From the NCBI GenBank assembly GCA_020635195.1, contig JACKAG010000015.1, forward strand, positions 1 to 51,811: a DNA stretch of 51,811 nt. The letters are read 5' to 3'. The notes beneath the pieces are model-generated. The model had not been told where the DNA came from, made no database searches, and was given only the letters and a program-made list of their open reading frames with translations. This DNA comes from Deltaproteobacteria bacterium. GTDB lineage: Bacteria > Bdellovibrionota_B > Oligoflexia > Oligoflexales > Bog-1112. Of the stretch, positions 43,096 through 51,811 are shown in pieces (within the stretch, counting starts at the first letter, position 1; each line of letters starts with the position of its first letter). A program made the translations under genes and the position numbers.

Positions 43096-45636
43096 ATGAT
43101 GAACAAACTCACAGGAAAAATCAAAGACCACAAGAAGGTATTATCCTTGCCAGCTTCAATTGGCGAAAGCCATGTCGGCCTTCGTCACCACCTTGGAGAC
43201 GGAGTTTTTTTGTGTGAAAACGGTGACTTGTCCATTTGTTATCCAATTCAGGGGATTACAGATGAGATTATGACAGAAACCGAGCTTACAGAAGCTTTCA
43301 CCCCGATTTCTAAGTTCGTACAAGCAATTATCAAAGGAATTCCTTCCTACAAAGATAATGCCTCGACTGTAGTCCAGATCATTTGTTCACAGCGAACCAC
43401 AAGCAATTATCCTGCACCATCAGGCGAACTTCCTGAAAATGATGCCGGCGCTCTCATTCAGGCGGAAGAAAGACACCTTTTCAGCACGGAACTCATTACA
43501 AGATCCTTTTACCTTACAATCCGCTGGCAAAGACCAAAGATATTCAACTTAAAAGAAGAGTTAAAGCGGGTTTTAAACTCGGCAATTTTCCATAAAAGTC
43601 AGTGGCTTGAAGCACTTTCTGCTGACAAAAATCTCTTTCTACGAGAACTGAAAAATAAATTGATCGAATCAGGCTTGAAGCTGAATCCTCTGACGTCAAG
43701 GGAGGTTATTGCTTACTATAATAACGTATTAAATCAGTCAAAATCTGTCCCATATGATCTTGATGATGATGAAACATCATTTATCTGCCAAAAAATTATC
43801 ACATCAAAAATTATCGGATCACCAAAAGGATTTGAGACTGATGGCGGCGAAAATACAAGAGTTTTCACGTTCCTTGAACTGCCATATTATTTTGCTTTAG
43901 GGCGCATGAGGCTGTTTCTCGATCATCTTCCCTGCAAGAATTTCGACTTCACCTGGGTTGCCTCTCACGGCGCAAAAGCAACAAGCACAGATTTTCTCCT
44001 GAAAAAAATGTTCTTCAGTCAGGGACCAAGCCATCAGAAAAAATATGCAGATCTGCTCTCTTTCGAAGATGACATCGACGCTCAAAATCCGATGCTCAGG
44101 ATGTCCTGCCGATTGCTGGTCCACAATATAAACGAAAACACTGAAAGCCAGATCTTAAGTGCAGGTGTTGATTTCCTGAATGCTCCGACAATTTGTGAAG
44201 AAGAAATCGCTCCACATCTCATTGCAACAAGCTTACCTATGAACTGCTCGAAAGAAGATCATGACATTATTGGCCGCTATAAAACGGTTCTGCTTGACCG
44301 GTCCCTGATGTTTACTCCTTTGTACACCTCTCCCACAAACGAACAAGCCGTGCGCCATTGGATCTCAAGATCCGGGGAGACGATTAAAATCGACATCTTT
44401 GGATCCGGAGGCAATAACCATCTGGTAATACTTGGAAATTCAGAATCAGGAAAAAGCTGTCTTCTCAGTCAGTTCAATATTGAATTCCTGTGGCGCTTTG
44501 AAGACGGAGTTATCCGGGTGGTTGACCGCAAGACCTCATATCGAAAGGTGTGTGATCTTTTTGGCGGAAAAATCATCCAGTTTAACGAAAGCTACCTCAG
44601 AGAACATCCTTACAGTCCCTTTGCTAATAAAGAGTGGGACGAAGATGATGTGCAAAATATAGTGGTGTTTCTTGGCAATGCAATCCTGCAGCTCAATCCG
44701 GAGGCTGTGCTTACAGGACTTCATACTGAGATTCTTGGGGAAGCCATCAAACTTGCGGCCAATGATCATGAGCGGAACCATGAATATGCTGAAAAATCAG
44801 GTGATTCGGTTGATCCTCATCCAACATGGATCGACATCTCAAAAAAACTGCCCATTGCTGCAGGCAACAAAGGTTCAGGAAAAGATCTGGTTCAGGAAGC
44901 CCTGGAAGATATCAGACGCTGGACTGTTTCTTTTAACACAACCGGCCAATTTGGCTTTCTTTTTTGCTCTCATGAAGACCATAATCGCTCTACTGAAGAC
45001 GCAAGAATGGTGGTGTATGACCTGGACGGAATTGCGGATCCAAGGCTTCAGGTTATCGCTTCCCAATTGGCATTCCTCAAGATTTCTCGCGACCTCAAGC
45101 GTCTTGATCGTAAAACCAGAAAACTCATTGTTTTCGAGGAGCTCGGCGTTATGGTGGCGGGGGATTCCCCACATGCCGGCGAAATTGCTACAAGATTTGT
45201 TCGCAATGCCGTAAAGACAGCGAGAAAAATCGGAGCTCAGTGCATTGGTGTCAGCAATGAGCTGGACGACTTCACAGAGACAGCCGGAGGGAAAACTTTT
45301 TTTAAGGTCAGCCCACAGCGATTGTTTTTACCGCAAAGTTCAGCAACCAAGGCAGAGATTGAAGAAAAACTGGCAAAAGAGCTTTCGTCTGCTGATATCG
45401 ACATCATTAAATCTCTTCACATTAAAAAAGGCCATTACAGTCAGGGCTATCTGGTTTCTGAAAACACCCGCTACAAGGGATCATTTCTGATTCCTCTGAG
45501 CCCTGTCATGAACGCCATTGTCACTACCACAGCAAGTGAAGAATTTTATTACGATTCTTTAAGAAAAAATGGACTTGGTGTTCGTGAAGCTCTGGAAGAC
45601 ATGGCAAAGAATCATCCATACGGAGACGGGCTATGA
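43096..45636 (+). CDS. traC: TraC (VirB4-type) T4SS ATPase
   Basis: 846 residues. An N-terminal TraC/VirB4 domain (about 1-420) precedes the P-loop ATPase: Walker A LVILGNSESGKSCLLSQF (about 455), a VVDRKTSYRKVCDLFGG block, Walker B KLIVFEELGVMVAGD (Phe-Glu-Glu) and a C-terminal VRNAVKTARKIGAQCIG helix. TraC powers pilus assembly at the inner membrane. GGAGGAG precedes the ATG; it ends overlapping the next gene by 4 bases. Length agrees with F TraC (about 875). Confidence 0.92.
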   Translation: MMNKLTGKIKDHKKVLSLPASIGESHVGLRHHLGDGVFLCENGDLSICYPIQGITDEIMTETELTEAFTPISKFVQAIIKGIPSYKDNASTVVQIICSQRTTSNYPAPSGELPENDAGALIQAEERHLFSTELITRSFYLTIRWQRPKIFNLKEELKRVLNSAIFHKSQWLEALSADKNLFLRELKNKLIESGLKLNPLTSREVIAYYNNVLNQSKSVPYDLDDDETSFICQKIITSKIIGSPKGFETDGGENTRVFTFLELPYYFALGRMRLFLDHLPCKNFDFTWVASHGAKATSTDFLLKKMFFSQGPSHQKKYADLLSFEDDIDAQNPMLRMSCRLLVHNINENTESQILSAGVDFLNAPTICEEEIAPHLIATSLPMNCSKEDHDIIGRYKTVLLDRSLMFTPLYTSPTNEQAVRHWISRSGETIKIDIFGSGGNNHLVILGNSESGKSCLLSQFNIEFLWRFEDGVIRVVDRKTSYRKVCDLFGGKIIQFNESYLREHPYSPFANKEWDEDDVQNIVVFLGNAILQLNPEAVLTGLHTEILGEAIKLAANDHERNHEYAEKSGDSVDPHPTWIDISKKLPIAAGNKGSGKDLVQEALEDIRRWTVSFNTTGQFGFLFCSHEDHNRSTEDARMVVYDLDGIADPRLQVIASQLAFLKISRDLKRLDRKTRKLIVFEELGVMVAGDSPHAGEIATRFVRNAVKTARKIGAQCIGVSNELDDFTETAGGKTFFKVSPQRLFLPQSSATKAEIEEKLAKELSSADIDIIKSLHIKKGHYSQGYLVSENTRYKGSFLIPLSPVMNAIVTTTASEEFYYDSLRKNGLGVREALEDMAKNHPYGDGL

Positions 45637-47120
45637 AACACTTAGCATGGCTTTTAATACTGGGCGGAACAGCCTTTGCGACAACTATTACAACTCATGA
45701 GGGAAATACCCTGATAAGGCCCTTTGGGTATATTGCACCACGACCACCAGCAACGGCACGTACTGTTGATTTAGAGTTTGATGTTTTTGATTTCACAGCT
45801 CAGCAGGTCTGCGGTTACACAGACTGGTCCTCAGCTGTCATTAAGCTTCCAAAACAGCTCCTTTCAACTGAGTATTGGAGACGCATCGGAAACAATCTGA
45901 GACAGCAGGCGCTAAACTCAGTCCTTGCCATCTCCGGTGCTCTGCCGTCGATGCTGGCCTGTAATGCCTCCCCAACTTTTTGCGCAATCCTCAATAAAGC
46001 TGAGATGTTAGCCCAGGCTAATTTAAGATTTACTTTCGATAGCTGCCAGATGCTGGAAGAGCTTAACGATGCAACGAAAAGTCAATTCCAATCCCTTCGC
46101 GGCTGTGTCAAATCGAAAGTTGACGGTGGTGATGATTCCTCTGTTGCACTTGATAAATGCACCCTTGGGGACGGAGATCCTTCATCAAAAGACAAAATCA
46201 ACAATGCAATCAAATTCGTAACAGATAACTACAGGTCAGAATTGCTTGATAAAAAGCTGTGCCGGGATGTTGATCATAAAGGATATTCTTCATCTGACAG
46301 GGTGTATACCGTCGCAGAAACTGCCTGTCACTGGTCTAAATCTCTCGGAGGAATATCACTCTCGGCAGGTACAAAATTCCGCCAGGGTGGAACATTTGCT
46401 CAATCTCCGGGGGAAAAACTCTATGAAGAGCGCATAAAAAAGACGAGTCTTTTTATCATAGAATTGCTTGATCTCATGCATGACATCAGATTTGGCAAAG
46501 GGCAATACAGTTCAGAGGGACCATCACCCAGGCAAAAAGTCGTTCTTCATTCTGATGTTTTAAGAAAAATAAAAATGCGTCCCAACGGTGAAATCATTGG
46601 TGTTTGTTACAATAATGATCAGAACTGCAAACCAAATGTCAAAGATCTTCCACCAATATATCGTCTCTCAACGACAGGGAGCCCGCCAGCTTTAATGATT
46701 GCACCTGCGACCCTCTATGAACTCGTTGACCTCATACCTGCAGGAACCAGCCCAGGTCGGGAATATAAGATGAGTTCCATGTCACAAATTGCCTTTGCAA
46801 TAGAGCCTCTGATCCAATCTACCTCATACGCTCACGTCCAGGAAGTCAATCAGGAGGCTATTTCTCGTCTCATCGAAGCATGCGGAGAAGCGAAGATGCA
46901 AAGCCAGGCTGCTCAGGAAGACTGCCATTTCCGCCTTTCACGTCTTAATCAAAGCATGAAAAATCTGGAGAAGCGTTACGACTCTGATCGCAAACATATG
47001 GCAGCCCAGGCCCTTTACTATGCTGAGCTTGAAAAGATTAAGCACTCACGCATAACCATCCAAAATGACAGCATAACAAGTAGTAAAGACCCGACACAGC
47101 CACCACATACTTTGAGGTAG
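45633..47120 (+). CDS. traH: TraH-like mating-pair protein
   Basis: 495 residues with a signal peptide (MKHLAWLLILGGTAFA). The mature part has the TraH-type helical block YWRRIGNNLRQQALNSVLAI, MLAQANLRFTFDSCQMLEEL and a C-terminal coiled coil (about 410-470). TraH is a periplasmic pilus-assembly protein needed for F-type T4SS. In F it comes after TraU, TraW and TraN; here it directly follows TraC, a rearranged order. Confidence 0.7.
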   Translation: MKHLAWLLILGGTAFATTITTHEGNTLIRPFGYIAPRPPATARTVDLEFDVFDFTAQQVCGYTDWSSAVIKLPKQLLSTEYWRRIGNNLRQQALNSVLAISGALPSMLACNASPTFCAILNKAEMLAQANLRFTFDSCQMLEELNDATKSQFQSLRGCVKSKVDGGDDSSVALDKCTLGDGDPSSKDKINNAIKFVTDNYRSELLDKKLCRDVDHKGYSSSDRVYTVAETACHWSKSLGGISLSAGTKFRQGGTFAQSPGEKLYEERIKKTSLFIIELLDLMHDIRFGKGQYSSEGPSPRQKVVLHSDVLRKIKMRPNGEIIGVCYNNDQNCKPNVKDLPPIYRLSTTGSPPALMIAPATLYELVDLIPAGTSPGREYKMSSMSQIAFAIEPLIQSTSYAHVQEVNQEAISRLIEACGEAKMQSQAAQEDCHFRLSRLNQSMKNLEKRYDSDRKHMAAQALYYAELEKIKHSRITIQNDSITSSKDPTQPPHTLR

Positions 47121-47122
47121 TT

Positions 47123-48772
47123 ATGAACAAAATCGTTCATGAAACATGGCTGACAAAGCTTGTGGATCAGTTTGGAGACATTGCTCTTAAAGGAGTTATG
47201 GATTCGGTTTACAGATCCGGGCTCTTTAAATTCACTTTGACCGTCTTTGTAACCTTAGCATTCATATCCCTGGGAGTTGGAATTCACAGACGCCAAATAT
47301 CACCAAAGATTATTTTTTCTGCCTTAGCCTTTTTATTGATCTATCCCGTATCAGGAAAACCATCAGCCTACGTGACCATTGACAGTATTGGCCGAGCAAC
47401 CCGCTATGTTTTTGAGAAAGGTATAAATAAAGTCATTTCCGGTTCTGATGTCCACATCGACAGAGCCAATATGCCACCTGGTATTGTCCTGGAAATGATA
47501 GTCAATGCGGCAACAGCAAAAATAGAAGATCCCGTTTCCCGATCTCTCATCCATGGTTTCGTGGTCAATTGTCTGCCAAACGCCCTGCGTAAGGACGGTG
47601 ATCATGCAACATTTGAAGATCTTTTTCACTACGAAACAACCTATAAAGTTGAGCAGGCAACTGGAAAATCGGTTGTCAATTATATCGACAGGATAGTTGA
47701 TATCAGATCACTCAAAAATGACAATTCCTACGCTCGATTCAGGCCGGGAAAAAGATGTGATGATGGTCTTTATGAGATGCGTCACGCCCTTGCTGACACT
47801 CATCAGGATGATGCTTTAGTCGTTGACCGCGTCGTACATCGTGGAAGTAATGGAAAAGTTGAAACAACAGAGAAATGGTTTAAAAACTGGCGTGCTTCAG
47901 GGTCAAAATTCCGTAACCTGGCTCATAATCTCGCCACTGCAAGGGCTGCAACCTATGAAAAATCAAAAATTATCGAAGAAGTCGGAACATCTCCGGGCTC
48001 ACGCTGGTTTGAAAGAACCGGTACAGATGCAAGTATCCGCGAGCTCATGGCTTCATATGGTAGCCTGCCATCCTTCGGCTATCACTTAAGTGACCTCAAA
48101 GATATTATGAGTAACACATCCGGCTCTCGTTGGTCCTTCAGCCTGGGGGCTTCGCTTAAGGATCTTAAAGAACGCATTGAGCTTTTACCCTATAATTTGG
48201 CTGCTATTCTTTTACTTTTGAAATTCATATTACCCTTCGTACTTCTTACCCTGTTTCTGCAAACTTTTCGTTTTCTTTTCATCTGGGCCGGAGCCTGGAT
48301 AACCGCCCTTCTCATTCCGTCAATCATTTCTGCCTCAAGGTCTGTGGGAAACTCCATTCTTCTTTCTAAACTTGGAATTGAAAATCTTGTTGAAACAGAT
48401 GGTTACAAAGCTCTGGCTCATGGAGTGGATCTTTCCGTTGCTGCAAATTTTTTGGATGATTTCATCCCTCTTGGCTATGCACTCATCAATCAGGAACTCA
48501 CAATTATCTCAGTCCTTTCAGGATGCATGATCGTCGGGGGTTGGCTTGCCGGAGGTGGGACCAATGGATTTGTGAGCTGGATGAGCAACAGCGTCCAGGG
48601 AACCCTTACCGGGGGAGCAACATCGGCTGCTGCCGGAAAAATGCTGGCCGGAGCAAAGACTGTATCTGAAAAAGTTGTTCTCCCTGTCAATGGGCCAAGG
48701 GAGCTGGTGCTGTCGTCGATGGTGCTTTCATATGGCGCTGCCAGAGCTGTAATGAGTCATGAGATCGGTTGA
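47123..48772 (+). CDS. TraG N-terminal-like inner-membrane protein
   Basis: 549 residues. About four to six membrane helices: 35-55 (FKFTLTVFVTLAFISLGVGI), 63-80, a central pair about 355-395 (LAAILLLLKFILPFVLLTLF, LFIWAGAWITALLIPSII) and one near 470-490. A periplasmic loop of about 250 residues separates them. This is the layout of TraG-N, which stabilises mating pairs and prevents entry of redundant DNA. The C-terminal soluble TraG* domain (about 400 residues in F) is absent, so this is a short form. Confidence 0.65.
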   Translation: MNKIVHETWLTKLVDQFGDIALKGVMDSVYRSGLFKFTLTVFVTLAFISLGVGIHRRQISPKIIFSALAFLLIYPVSGKPSAYVTIDSIGRATRYVFEKGINKVISGSDVHIDRANMPPGIVLEMIVNAATAKIEDPVSRSLIHGFVVNCLPNALRKDGDHATFEDLFHYETTYKVEQATGKSVVNYIDRIVDIRSLKNDNSYARFRPGKRCDDGLYEMRHALADTHQDDALVVDRVVHRGSNGKVETTEKWFKNWRASGSKFRNLAHNLATARAATYEKSKIIEEVGTSPGSRWFERTGTDASIRELMASYGSLPSFGYHLSDLKDIMSNTSGSRWSFSLGASLKDLKERIELLPYNLAAILLLLKFILPFVLLTLFLQTFRFLFIWAGAWITALLIPSIISASRSVGNSILLSKLGIENLVETDGYKALAHGVDLSVAANFLDDFIPLGYALINQELTIISVLSGCMIVGGWLAGGGTNGFVSWMSNSVQGTLTGGATSAAAGKMLAGAKTVSEKVVLPVNGPRELVLSSMVLSYGAARAVMSHEIG

Positions 48773-48850
48773 AAGTGAGGAATCTGCTCTGCTTCGGAGA
48801 ATGAAACGACCTGACATCGTTAAATGGAAACTCCCAACAAGAGAGAAAAA

Positions 48851-51337
48851 ATGAAAAATATCTATCTAATAAGTTTAATGTCTATCTCATCCCATGCATA
48901 TTCGAATGCCTTTGATATCGAAGGTGTTGATTTCAGTGAACACGTAGAAGAAGTAGCCAAAGTCATTGGAGCTGTTACCACCTCATGCCTTGGCGAAGCT
49001 CTCTCAAACCCTGCAAAGCTCGCTTTAGCAAAAAAAGAGCTTACTGATATTGCCAAGGGAGTTGCTGCTGTTGCTTCAGAAGAGATGACAGCCCTAACTC
49101 TAAAAAAAGACTACCCGAACATCTGCCATATCATGCCTGAGCGATTTTTTGCTGATATGGATGAGAGTACCGAGCACGGATCTGAATGTATTACCCGCAT
49201 TCTGGGTAAGTGTCATCTGAGAAGAAAGACTGAAACACCAAAATATAGCTACTACTGGCCTAAATATTTCATCGAGGTTAGTGAAAAGGGCAACGACATT
49301 CACCCGTCTTTTGGTTCTGAAAATAAGCTTTACAAGTTCAATCGAAAAATAGCCTATCAGCTCTCAGGAATGCTTGATTTGAAAGGCCCATATGAGCTTG
49401 TCTCCCGCGTAAGAGGAATGTCTAGTGTAGTGAAGGCCACAACAAGTGCTTTTATGGGGCATGGTTTTGACATAACCCCCAGCGAACAGGATATGGATGA
49501 AATATCAAGAACAGCAGTTCTAACTCCATTCGAGAAACTTCGCATACGTGGGAGTAAAACACCTGATATGCCAAGTTTTGAGGTCAATATATGGCCAATT
49601 GCTCTTGCTACAACGATGGCAGAAAACCTCACTGTTTGCGAAAAGGGTGGCTACCAATGGCCCCTCAAGGGGGTTGCTATGACTTGTCCAGTGGCCATGT
49701 CAAAAGACGCTTGGTCTTACTGGGACTCAGGCCTCCTTGATTATCTCAATCCCAGTGCCATTCGCGGGATTGTAAGTGCCAGTGATCCGCGTACCTGCGT
49801 GGCTGATAACCTTGCAAGTGTAGCGTTTGATGGCTTGGGAGCACAAGAGCGGGGATATCCTCTAGGTAAAGATGAAGGTAATCATAAAGTCGCTGCCTTA
49901 TCGAATATCCCCAATAGCTTTCGTGGAGTTGGCTTATGCAGCCTTCCCATTCTTGGATCCGCTGAGGCCCTTGTTAAGCAATCTCTCAACACCCTGAACA
50001 ATTTCAAAGGCCCTTGGTGTACCATTTGGGGGCCTATCGTGCCTCGTCATTCGACCCACGTTCATGCCAATGCCTTTGGATTTGCTAACGCAGCTCTCAA
50101 GTTCAAACTGTTGGCTCACGATCTTTTCGGAGTGCCAAGAGGTGATGCAGAACGCTGGACTCTCACCTATCCATGGGAAGAAGACGGTGGATTTTTAGAT
50201 AAGCAAAAAGACTGGATAAAAAGTCTTCTGACAAACTTGTCAGTACCTACTGAAAAGATCGACTCCTTTTTAAAAGTACCAAGCTTTGGCCGTTCAACAA
50301 CACTGATGATTCCAGGTGATCCTCGCATGATGGACGAATTTAACCCAAAAGATCTCGCCGTGGATGCTAAAAACCTTGCAAGAGAAATCGCCTACCTAGC
50401 CTCAATGAATAAGGCAGCTTCTGAGGCCGAAAATAGAGCCCTCAGAGCTTTCAAGAAAGAAAACGACCTAGAGGGTGCTTCTCCAGAAAAAATTCTTCAG
50501 AGGGAGCGTGAGCGCCTCAAAGAGACCACCGACCTCACAGCTAAGACTGACAAGGAACCTATCTATGCCCAAAGGCACTATTGCTACGTATGGGGGGAGA
50601 AACAAGGGGCCTTTATGCGCGGCGATGTCAAAATCGAGATTCCTGGCTTTGGTATGGGAGAATTTGTTCGAGTCAGTGACCCTAGCATCTGCCACAAAAG
50701 CCGCCGCGGTAAATGCATCGATCGTCACCAAGTAACAGGAAAATGCAGACGGCCAGAGAGCATTTACTATTACCATCTCACCCGCCAAGAAGTCGTTGGC
50801 TATCGAAGCGTACAAAACCCAAAACTGACACGGGTGGATGGACCTTTTTCAGTCGCACACAGCGAGAATAAAACGCCCACCACCCACCACAGGTTTCACA
50901 CAATCGAAGAAAAAATCGTCACCATTGGCGAAAAAGACACCCGTGAGTATGTCCACGAGCCTGATCCAAGCGATCCTGGTAGAACCATCGATCCTCAACG
51001 GAAAAATCCAAGAGCCGCAGAGATTGCGAGTGAAGCCGCTAGAATTGCCACTTGGGTAGGACCTGAAATCGCTCGGGCAAAATACGAAGACATGTCTGGA
51101 GAATCCCTTCTACCTGGCAAAAAGCGGGTCTTCACCATTTTTGAAAAGGTGCACTGTAAACCTCATAAAACTAATGGAACTGGTGATCTTCAAAGAAAAG
51201 AGGTTGCTGGTATCCCATACTGGAACGACTGCGCTGCAGCAGTTCGCTACGAAGTTAGAAAGTATGTTCAAAGAAAATTGCTCCGGCCTGTCTGCGACAA
51301 AGTCTTGGGCCATCACCTGGGTGAGCCTTTCAAATAG
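48851..51337 (+). CDS. Extended TraU-like exported protein
   Basis: 828 residues from the ATG at 48851 (AGAGAG upstream). Signal peptide MKNIYLISLMSISSHAYS. Residues about 220-450 align with TraU landmarks: WSYWDSGLLDYLNPSAIRGI, CVADNLASVAFDGLGAQERG, and cysteine-rich segments GVGLCSLPILGSAE and GPWCTIWGPIVPR. TraU of F is about 330 residues, so the N-terminal 200 and C-terminal 380 residues (containing RHYCYVWGEK and a CIDRHQVTGKCRRP cysteine cluster) are additions. TraU is essential for DNA transfer. Other F-type genes (TraW, TraN) are not seen and may be replaced by these extensions. Confidence 0.6.
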   Translation: MKNIYLISLMSISSHAYSNAFDIEGVDFSEHVEEVAKVIGAVTTSCLGEALSNPAKLALAKKELTDIAKGVAAVASEEMTALTLKKDYPNICHIMPERFFADMDESTEHGSECITRILGKCHLRRKTETPKYSYYWPKYFIEVSEKGNDIHPSFGSENKLYKFNRKIAYQLSGMLDLKGPYELVSRVRGMSSVVKATTSAFMGHGFDITPSEQDMDEISRTAVLTPFEKLRIRGSKTPDMPSFEVNIWPIALATTMAENLTVCEKGGYQWPLKGVAMTCPVAMSKDAWSYWDSGLLDYLNPSAIRGIVSASDPRTCVADNLASVAFDGLGAQERGYPLGKDEGNHKVAALSNIPNSFRGVGLCSLPILGSAEALVKQSLNTLNNFKGPWCTIWGPIVPRHSTHVHANAFGFANAALKFKLLAHDLFGVPRGDAERWTLTYPWEEDGGFLDKQKDWIKSLLTNLSVPTEKIDSFLKVPSFGRSTTLMIPGDPRMMDEFNPKDLAVDAKNLAREIAYLASMNKAASEAENRALRAFKKENDLEGASPEKILQRERERLKETTDLTAKTDKEPIYAQRHYCYVWGEKQGAFMRGDVKIEIPGFGMGEFVRVSDPSICHKSRRGKCIDRHQVTGKCRRPESIYYYHLTRQEVVGYRSVQNPKLTRVDGPFSVAHSENKTPTTHHRFHTIEEKIVTIGEKDTREYVHEPDPSDPGRTIDPQRKNPRAAEIASEAARIATWVGPEIARAKYEDMSGESLLPGKKRVFTIFEKVHCKPHKTNGTGDLQRKEVAGIPYWNDCAAAVRYEVRKYVQRKLLRPVCDKVLGHHLGEPFK

Positions 51338-51342
51338 GAGAT

Positions 51343-51811
51343 ATGTCTATGGCTTTTGCCACTACGAGAGCTCCAACGCCTGATGAAATCATTTCGGAAA
51401 GAGGGTTTTTAGCTAACTTCTGGCGACATGTTTTTACTGAAGCCAAGGAACGAAATGCCTCTGATATCCACCTTGAGTCCTTAAAATCAGGACTTCAGGT
51501 ACGTCTCCGTTGCCAAGGAGTCCTGATAGAACCCTTTGAGCGTATTACAAATCACAGTGATGGAGTCCAAATAGTAGATAAACTAAAGGAATTTTCTGGG
51601 CTCGATTTGACCAATAAATCAGTTTTGCAAGATACTTCATTTTCACTAGATCTCACCAATTCTACCTATCGTGTCAGCCTTAGTCCTGGTTTTCAACACG
51701 GGGAATGCGTTGTCCTGCGGGTCATCAGTAACGACGATCTTCCGAGATTAGAAAATCTTCATCTTGATAAAAATGCAATGCGAGATGTTTTATGGGCTCT
51801 TGGTCAAAAAC
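51343..51811 (+). CDS. GspE/PilB-type secretion ATPase, N-terminal part (cut by window end)
   Basis: Begins with ATG at 51343 after AGGAG and stays open to the edge (156 residues). It carries the N1E domain signature of type II/IV pilus ATPases: AKERNASDIHLESLKSGLQV followed by RLRCQGVL, then a helix and strand set ending VVLRVISNDDLPRLENLHLD. The P-loop domain is outside the window. Such ATPases are not part of the core F-type set; IncI and Dot/Icm systems have them (TraJ/DotB). Confidence 0.75.
   Translation, partial: MSMAFATTRAPTPDEIISERGFLANFWRHVFTEAKERNASDIHLESLKSGLQVRLRCQGVLIEPFERITNHSDGVQIVDKLKEFSGLDLTNKSVLQDTSFSLDLTNSTYRVSLSPGFQHGECVVLRVISNDDLPRLENLHLDKNAMRDVLWALGQK

Overview
The window looks like a large conjugative plasmid, or a plasmid-derived integrated element, from a gammaproteobacterium. 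It carries a plasmid-type replication initiator with 22-bp iterons, a ParA partition operon with a palindromic centromere-like site, a MOB-F relaxase beside a recognisable F-like nic sequence, and the first part of an F-type (MPF-F) type IV secretion operon. The many exported eukaryote-like proteins (ankyrin repeats, a class 3 lipase, an exported GNAT, an ankyrin protein ending in a CaaX-like box) and the heavy load of insertion sequences suggest a host-associated bacterium such as an Endozoicomonas-like or Legionella-like symbiont. The lineage is inference; nothing in the window fixes the taxon.

Layout. 1-7.2 kb is an IS-damaged chromosomal-type region: an IS66 end, a TipA-like MerR regulator, an IS4-type element, a PLP-dependent threonine dehydratase-like gene split by a second IS with a clean 6-bp target duplication, and an LD-carboxypeptidase. 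7.4-12.6 kb is the replicon: a GC-rich nested-stem region, a 22-bp iteron array, an IS607/TnpB element, degenerate iterons, and a 702-aa initiator that reads as a RepA-type helicase fused to a RepC-like initiator. 12.6-15.4 kb is the partition module: a membrane-anchored helix-turn-helix protein diverging from parA across a 52-bp perfect palindrome, a small ParB-like partner and a Cdd1-like helix-hairpin-helix protein.

15.8-21.7 kb carries exported accessory proteins, with a frameshifted VOC gene and an IS630 remnant among them. 21.7-27.9 kb is the mobilization module (relaxase, coiled-coil accessory protein, oriT, a small cytoplasmic protein, a lipoprotein), bracketed by two broken genes that may both belong to the futalosine menaquinone pathway. 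27.9-31.5 kb holds IS3 debris, an ankyrin gene lying between inverted IS66-type ends, and an alanine-rich tetrapeptide-repeat exported protein. 31.7-38.3 kb holds a methyltransferase, a 7TMR-DISM histidine kinase with a receiver-only partner, a tyrosine recombinase, a possible PD-(D/E)XK protein and an Xre-type regulator that diverges from the tra operon. 38.5-51.8 kb is a tightly overlapping transfer operon, in order: TraF-like thioredoxin, two pilin-like proteins, TraL, TraE, TraK, TraB, TraV-like, TraC, TraH, TraG-like, an extended TraU, and the start of a GspE/PilB-type ATPase.

Working model: iterons and Rep start replication, the Par module segregates the element, the relaxase nicks near 26048 and the tra operon builds the mating channel. 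The same channel or the Sec pathway may deliver the exported accessory proteins to a host; that last step is speculative.
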